A stretch of 35,682 bases of DNA, taken from assembly GCF_003461245.1 (NCBI RefSeq), contig NZ_QTWS01000022.1, positions 1 to 35,682 on the forward strand. Direction: 5' to 3'. Below the pieces are notes generated by a model. The model was not told the DNA's origin, did no database searches, and saw only the letters and a program-made list of their open reading frames with translations. The translations under genes were made by a program, and so were the position numbers. This DNA comes from Blautia sp. AF19-10LB (GTDB lineage Bacteria > Bacillota > Clostridia > Lachnospirales > Lachnospiraceae). This document shows, piece after piece, positions 31,958 through 35,682 of this stretch. The number at the start of each line of letters is the position of its first letter. The stretch's first letter is position 1.

Positions 31958-33028
31958 TTACTGAATGAGATAAACGTCGGTGTAGTAAACGCCCTTTGCC
32001 TCTCCCTCTGCATGTGTTGCCACATAAATGTCAATGCAGTTTGTCTTGATCGCGCCGCCGCAGTCCTCTGCCACATAAACCTGTCCATTGATCACGACCT
32101 TGCTTCCGTAAGGAATCTGAGACGGATCTACAGCGATCGTATGGTTTGTCGTCGCTGTCACACCTGTTGAAGTGATTCCGTTGGCATATGGCCCGCAGCA
32201 GATGCTGCACGGACAGTAATGTGTGATCTTGAACACACCAAGGTCTTTAAGCTTGGCATCTGATGAGGCTGCTACTGCCTTTCCGATCTGAACGCCATTC
32301 TGTTCAGTAACACTCTCATCTGTTTCCAGCGCATCCGAAAAGACTCCTTTTCCACTGCTTTTGTGAAGAGTGCCTGCATCTTTCTTCGTATCTATGGAAG
32401 CTTCTGTACTCTCCTGACCATCTGAGACATTCAGACAGCTTGTCGGGATATAGCCTTCCTGCTCTGTGCCGTCCGCATTCTGGTATTCGATCCTGCTCCA
32501 GACATTGTTGACAGTTCCTGTCCGCTTCACCTCGTCCAGTTCCAGGACTTCTCCGACAACCTCTCCGTCCTTCTTTCCCGGATAATCCAGAATACTGCTG
32601 TCGGACGTTACTTCAACCTCCTCTGCATCCATCGATACGATCTGATTCTCGCTGTTAAGTGCCTGTGTCTGTATGTAACCTATGACTTTCTCTCCGTCAG
32701 CCTCAGCTTCCACCTTGCTCCAGCCATTGTCGCAGATCGCAGTCTGTTCCACCTGATCTCCGAGCGATACCGCTGCAAGCTCTGCACTGCTGTCAGAAGG
32801 CATCGTATAGATTCCTGTCTTTCTGGCTGTCACATAGAGTGTCTCCTGATGTGCTGCCACCTGAACCGTATTTCCCTTGCCGTCATCTGTTTCAAACATC
32901 TGCACAGCCTTATTTTTTTTCTGTGTATCCTCTACTACAGTATTATAATCTGGAACTTCGCCATAAACCAGAGATGCATGACACAACAATACACTCCCCA
33001 GTAAAAAAGCCGTCGTTCTCTTATTCAC
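31958..33028 (-). CDS. Secreted SH3-domain and 3D-domain cell-wall protein
   Basis: A 356-aa protein. The signal peptide follows VNKRTTAFLLGSVLLCHASL, cleaved near VYG. Two SH3b-like regions span about 55-120 and 125-195 (YTMPSDSSAELAAVSLGDQV; ILDYPGKKDGEVVGEVLELD). A C-terminal 3D domain (about 260-356) contains THYCPCSICCGPYANGITST and the conserved Asp set in VAEDCGGAIKTNCIDIYVAT. 3D domains form the active site of MltA/resuscitation-factor-like glycan cleavers. The start is GTG at 33028 with GAGGTG 9 bases upstream; the ATG at 33097 lies at the promoter and is excluded. Confidence 0.87.
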   Translation of the reverse strand: MNKRTTAFLLGSVLLCHASLVYGEVPDYNTVVEDTQKKNKAVQMFETDDGKGNTVQVAAHQETLYVTARKTGIYTMPSDSSAELAAVSLGDQVEQTAICDNGWSKVEAEADGEKVIGYIQTQALNSENQIVSMDAEEVEVTSDSSILDYPGKKDGEVVGEVLELDEVKRTGTVNNVWSRIEYQNADGTEQEGYIPTSCLNVSDGQESTEASIDTKKDAGTLHKSSGKGVFSDALETDESVTEQNGVQIGKAVAASSDAKLKDLGVFKITHYCPCSICCGPYANGITSTGVTATTNHTIAVDPSQIPYGSKVVINGQVYVAEDCGGAIKTNCIDIYVATHAEGEAKGVYYTDVYLIQ

Positions 33029-33085
33029 AGATCTTGTCACCTCTTTCTGATTTACCTTCGCCAGTCTCCCGGCGATTCTGTGTGT

Positions 33086-33114
33086 ATTGTAGCACATGAA
33101 CTTCGTGATTTCAA
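33086..33114 (-). promoter_or_regulatory. Sigma-A promoter of the 3D-domain gene
   Basis: On the minus strand TTGAAA (33109-33114) and TACAAT (33086-33091), 17 bases apart, with TG one base before the -10 (extended -10). Transcription should start near 33079, downstream of an in-frame ATG at 33097, which supports the GTG start at 33028. Confidence 0.75.
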
Positions 33115-33191
33115 AATTTACACAAAATTTTCACCGTTTTTTATGCTGGAAAATATTTTTGAAATTTTTTTAATTTTTTTCAAAAAAACAT

Positions 33192-33220
33192 TTGACAAAT
33201 ACAAATTCATCTGGTATAGT
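33192..33220 (+). promoter_or_regulatory. Consensus sigma-A promoter of tRNA-Gly
   Basis: TTGACA (33192-33197) and TATAGT (33215-33220) with 17 bases between. The start would be near 33227, about 42 bases upstream of the mature tRNA 5' end. Confidence 0.85.
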
Positions 33221-33268
33221 ATGTCTTGTCGCTGAGGAAAACAAATAAGACTTCCAAACAGAACACAT

Positions 33269-33341
33269 GCGATAGTGGCGTAGTTGGTAACGCGCGACCT
33301 TGCCAAGGTCGAGACCGCGGGTTCGAGCCCCGTCTATCGCT
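33269..33341 (+). tRNA. tRNA-Gly (anticodon GCC)
   Basis: A 73-base tRNA: acceptor GCGATAG/CTATCGC with U discriminator, D stem GCGT/ACGC, anticodon stem CGACC/GGTCG with loop TTGCCAA (anticodon GCC at 33302-33304), T arm GCGGG-TTCGAGC-CCCGT. All stems pair, with one G-U in the T stem. CCA is not encoded. It has its own consensus promoter and terminator. Confidence 0.95.
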
Positions 33342-33344
33342 CTT

Positions 33345-33376
33345 AAGAATCAGGATTTAGTCCTGGTTCTTTTTTT
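33345..33376 (+). terminator. Terminator of tRNA-Gly
   Basis: AAGAATCAGGA pairs with TCCTGGTTCTT (one G-U) around a 5-base loop, then a run of seven or more T. It starts four bases after the tRNA. Confidence 0.88.
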
Positions 33377-33411
33377 GTCTGTAATTCTTTATCTGTCAGA
33401 TATTATCTATA

Positions 33412-33464
33412 CAAAAAGCAGAGGAAACTTTGATGGGATTTCCCGAACCAAAGTTTCCTCTGCT
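33412..33464 (-). terminator. Terminator of the purine operon
   Basis: Arms 33417-33432 (AGCAGAGGAAACTTTG) and 33449-33464 are perfect 16-base complements around a 16-base loop; on the minus strand TTTTTG follows. It lies 38 bases after the AICAR transformylase stop. Confidence 0.9.
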
Positions 33465-33501
33465 GTATCTGAAATTTATATTTCAGACCTGTTCTTTATT
33501 C

Positions 33502-34686
33502 TTAGTGGTGGAACAGACGGATTCCTGTGAACGCCATTGTCATTCCATATTTGTTACATGTTTCGATCACTGCGTCATCTCTCACAGAGCCACCTGGCTG
33601 TGCGATAAATTTCACGCCGCTCTTATGTGCGCGTTCGATGTTATCACTGAACGGGAAGAATGCATCAGATCCGAGTGTTACATCGGTAAGCTGATCGAGC
33701 CATGCACGTTTCTCTTCTTTTGTGAAGACTGCCGGCTTCTCTGTGAATACGTTCTCCCATGCTCCATCTGCCAGAACATCCATGTATTCGTCGCCGATAT
33801 AAACATCGATCGCATTGTCGCGCTCTGCTCTGCTGATGGTATCTTTGAATGGAAGTGAAAGAACCTGCGGGCTCTGACGGAGGAACCAGTTATCTGCCTT
33901 CTGTCCTGCAAGTCTGGTGCAGTGTACACGGGACTGCTGTCCTGCGCCGACACCGATCGCCTGTCCGTCCTTGACAAAGCATACGGAGTTGGACTGTGTA
34001 TATTTCAGGATGATCAGAGAAACTTTAAGGTCGCGCTTTGCTTCTTCTGTAAGTTCTTTACTCTCGGTTACGATGTTGGAGATCAGCTCGTCATCGATTG
34101 CAAGCTCCTGACGTCCCTGTTCGAAAGTCACACCATATACCTGCTTGTGTTCCAGTGGAGCCGGTACATAATCCGGATCGATCTCGATCACGTTGTAATT
34201 GCCTTTTTTCTTCTGTTTGAGGATCTCAAGGGCTTCCTCAGTGTAACCCGGTGCGATCACGCCATCGGAAACTTCTCTCTTGATCAGCATTGCTGTGTCT
34301 TTGTCGCAGACATCAGAAAGAGAAATAAAATCACCGAAAGAAGACATACGGTCTGCGCCTCTCGCTCTTGCATAAGCGCAGGCAAGCGGGGAAAATTCTT
34401 TCCAGTTCATATCGTCTACCCAGTAGATCTTTGCAAGTGTTTCTGTCAGCGGAAGTCCGACTGCTGCACCTGCAGGAGAAACATGCTTGAAAGAAGTTGC
34501 TGCCGGAAGTCCTGTTGCTTTCTTGAGGTCACGTACAAGCTGCCAGCCATTGAATGCATCGAGGAAGTTGATATATCCAGGTCTTCCTGAATGAACTTTG
34601 ATCGGAAGCTCACTTCCGTCCTCCATGTAGATCCTGGAAGGTTTCTGGTTCGGGTTGCATCCGTATTTTAACTGTAATTCGTTCAT
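33502..34686 (-). CDS. Stand-alone AICAR formyltransferase (PurH C-terminal activity)
   Basis: A 394-aa enzyme that transfers a formyl group from 10-formyl-tetrahydrofolate to AICAR (ZMP), giving FAICAR, the penultimate step of IMP synthesis. Motifs are LKYGCNPNQKP at the N-terminus, SFKHVSPAGAAVG (with catalytic Lys-His), SNSVCFVKDGQAIGVGAGQQ SRVH region and FFPFSDNIERAHKSGV. It corresponds to the bifunctional PurH AICARFT domain without the MGS-like cyclohydrolase domain. The PurO-type cyclohydrolase gene is directly upstream (20-base gap), and both lie behind a ZTP riboswitch that senses the substrate family. Confidence 0.95.
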   Translation of the reverse strand: MNELQLKYGCNPNQKPSRIYMEDGSELPIKVHSGRPGYINFLDAFNGWQLVRDLKKATGLPAATSFKHVSPAGAAVGLPLTETLAKIYWVDDMNWKEFSPLACAYARARGADRMSSFGDFISLSDVCDKDTAMLIKREVSDGVIAPGYTEEALEILKQKKKGNYNVIEIDPDYVPAPLEHKQVYGVTFEQGRQELAIDDELISNIVTESKELTEEAKRDLKVSLIILKYTQSNSVCFVKDGQAIGVGAGQQSRVHCTRLAGQKADNWFLRQSPQVLSLPFKDTISRAERDNAIDVYIGDEYMDVLADGAWENVFTEKPAVFTKEEKRAWLDQLTDVTLGSDAFFPFSDNIERAHKSGVKFIAQPGGSVRDDAVIETCNKYGMTMAFTGIRLFHH

Positions 34687-34706
34687 CTTATCTCATCCTC
34701 CGTATC

Positions 34707-35420
34707 TTACTTGTTTTTGTTTACGATCTTTGTCTCATAGTTTCCTGTTGCGATGTCGATGTAACGTACAAACAGGGAAACTTTGTTATCTTCGTTCAGG
34801 CTGTTCCAGAGAAGTTCTGTGAATGCTTCCATATCGTCCGGAATATCTACGAGTTTCGGTTCTCCTTCAAAGCTTGGGAGCGGATTTCCGTCGCATTTGT
34901 AAGTGTGGATGAAACGTCCCTCACCTGGAATTGCTTTTTCGTATGCGTAAGTGTAACGGAGGCAGGCATCCGGATTTCCGTTGTCGCTCTTGAGGATTGA
35001 CATTGCGTAACTGTATTCGCCGTTTTCGATGTGCATGACACCGGAGATCCTTGGTGTATAGTTCGGTCCGTCCGGCTCAAATTCGCGGGATCTTAAGGAC
35101 TGTTCGAAGGTGAGCTGTTTGTCCATTCCTTCATAGATCGTGTCTGTCTGATCGCCGTTTGTCACAATTGTCTTATTTCCCAGTACACGTACCGGAGCAT
35201 AAATGATCAGGCTCGGATCTGTCAGTTTGGATGGATCAAATGCCTGTGTGCGGATTCCCTCTCCATCCTCGACAAATACTCGATTCCTGCTGTTTTCACT
35301 TCTTCCCATGATAAAATAAGCTGTTACTGCTTTGGTTCCGTCTGCGGAACGTCCAATGATGATTCCTCTTCCCGGATAAGAGTTGCTTTTCAGTTCATTT
35401 TCCAGTGAAATTCTTTCCAT
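34707..35420 (-). CDS. purO: IMP cyclohydrolase, PurO type
   Basis: A 237-aa protein that closes FAICAR to IMP, the last step of purine synthesis. It belongs to the PurO family known from archaea and clostridia, unrelated to the PurH N-terminal domain: SYPGRGIIIGRSADGTKAVT, AYFIMGRSENSRNRVFVEDG, then PNYTPRISGVMHIENGEYSY and SLFVRYIDIATGNYETKIVN. The ATG at 35420 has a GGAG site (AAAGGAGACGAATC). First gene of the riboswitch-controlled operon; the AICAR transformylase follows. Confidence 0.93.
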   Translation of the reverse strand: MERISLENELKSNSYPGRGIIIGRSADGTKAVTAYFIMGRSENSRNRVFVEDGEGIRTQAFDPSKLTDPSLIIYAPVRVLGNKTIVTNGDQTDTIYEGMDKQLTFEQSLRSREFEPDGPNYTPRISGVMHIENGEYSYAMSILKSDNGNPDACLRYTYAYEKAIPGEGRFIHTYKCDGNPLPSFEGEPKLVDIPDDMEAFTELLWNSLNEDNKVSLFVRYIDIATGNYETKIVNKNK

Positions 35421-35452
35421 GATTCGTCTCCTTTAGTGTTGTAATAAGATAC

Positions 35453-35498
35453 AAAAACCGCCTAGGTAGTCTGTTGCTTACACAGGCTGCCCAGGCGG
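35453..35498 (-). terminator. Riboswitch-controlled terminator of the purine operon
   Basis: On the minus strand CCGCC-TGGGCAG-CCTGT pairs with ACAG-ACTACCTA-GGCGG and ends in five U (35453-35457). The first arm includes the conserved 3' aptamer element at 35489-35498, so ligand binding and terminator formation exclude each other: an on-switch when ZTP is bound. Confidence 0.85.
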
Positions 35499-35559
35499 TC
35501 GGCACGTTACTTACTGCACTCCCTGTAGGTGATCCTACTTCCGCCAGTCATGCAGTCGT
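35489..35559 (-). promoter_or_regulatory. ZTP (pfl) riboswitch aptamer
   Basis: On the minus strand: stem P1 ACTGCA/TGCAGT encloses GACTGGCGG and the P2 hairpin GTAGG-ATCA-CCTAC, then AGGGAG; after a short linker comes the conserved CCGCCTGGGCA. These are hallmarks of the pfl/ZTP class (GGCG ... CCGCCTGGGC). It senses Z nucleotides (ZMP/ZTP, AICAR forms), which accumulate when 10-formyl-folate is short. The genes behind it consume AICAR and FAICAR, so target and ligand agree. Confidence 0.93.
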
Positions 35560-35575
35560 TATAATATCATAATAT

Positions 35576-35682
35576 GTTACTGTTCACTTCGTTCACAGTA
35601 ACTTGGTCAAAATGCATTCCAAATCACCTACGGTGATAGCATTTTGCCCTGTATGTCTCGGGATTTTGCCATATTCATGGCA
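35576..35682. repeat. Cluster of palindromes upstream of the riboswitch
   Basis: Three dyads follow each other: GTTACTGT/ACAGTAAC (35576-35602); nested CAAAATGC/GCATTTTG around ATCACC/GGTGAT (35608-35646); TGCCAT/ATGGCA (35667-35682). ATTTTGCC occurs twice, 22 bases apart. The promoter of the purine transcript must lie in or near this region, but I see no clear -35/-10. No coding potential. It may be a small mobile palindromic repeat or a structured 3' end of a gene beyond the window. Confidence 0.5.

Noticed and set aside
33029..33097. Upstream ATG start for the 3D-domain protein
   Set aside because: The ATG lies at the -10 element of a good promoter and would precede the transcript start; it also hides the signal peptide behind 23 hydrophilic residues.

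Overview
The window looks like the chromosome of an anaerobic, low-to-mid GC Firmicute, most likely a gut Lachnospiraceae. The reasons are the gene set (MutS2, YhaM, RlmD, a stand-alone AICAR transformylase with a PurO-type IMP cyclohydrolase, a DUF4080 B12/radical-SAM protein), sigma-A type promoters, GGAGG ribosome sites and U-tract terminators. I could not run a database search, so this rests on recognition of families.

Positions 1 to about 16172 are one end of an integrative and conjugative element (ICE) of the broad Tn1549/CTn class. Every gene in it reads on the minus strand. From the chromosomal junction inward it holds: a terminator facing the chromosome; DUF6075 and DUF3970 small proteins; parA, parB and a RepA-type initiator with internal repeat arrays; a DUF6050 membrane protein; an XRE regulator with a dyad in front of it; a 49-aa ORF; two sigma-70-like proteins; a structured 460-bp leader; a 1984-aa sortase-anchored thioester/CnaB surface adhesin; then the conjugation operon (17-aa and 48-aa small ORFs, PcfB, VirD4), a terminator, a 15-aa ORF with a hairpin, Maff2 and the start of a TrbL/VirB6 channel protein. 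The relaxase, VirB4 and integrase must lie left of the window. The element is inserted in the 3' end of rlmD and supplies that gene's last codons.

Positions 16151 to 35682 are core chromosome. A minus-strand cluster (HtrA-like, yhaM, rlmD) is followed on the plus strand by mutS2 and an OmpR/EnvZ-type pair. Next come minus-strand genes for adenine deaminase, TrmL, a PurM-C-like protein, a tiny membrane protein, a B12 radical-SAM protein, thioredoxin and thioredoxin reductase. Then an iron alcohol dehydrogenase (plus), an SH3/3D cell-wall protein (minus) and tRNA-Gly(GCC) (plus). The window ends with a purine pair (PurO-type cyclohydrolase, then AICAR transformylase) behind a ZTP riboswitch with a terminator that overlaps the aptamer.

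The observations most worth following are: an HtrA-like protein that has lost all three catalytic residues; repeats inside repA that look like a replication origin; a TrbL gene that leaves its family consensus at a sequence resembling a group II intron 5' end; a chain of overlapping very small ORFs in the conjugation operon; and matched dyads around the ICE regulator.
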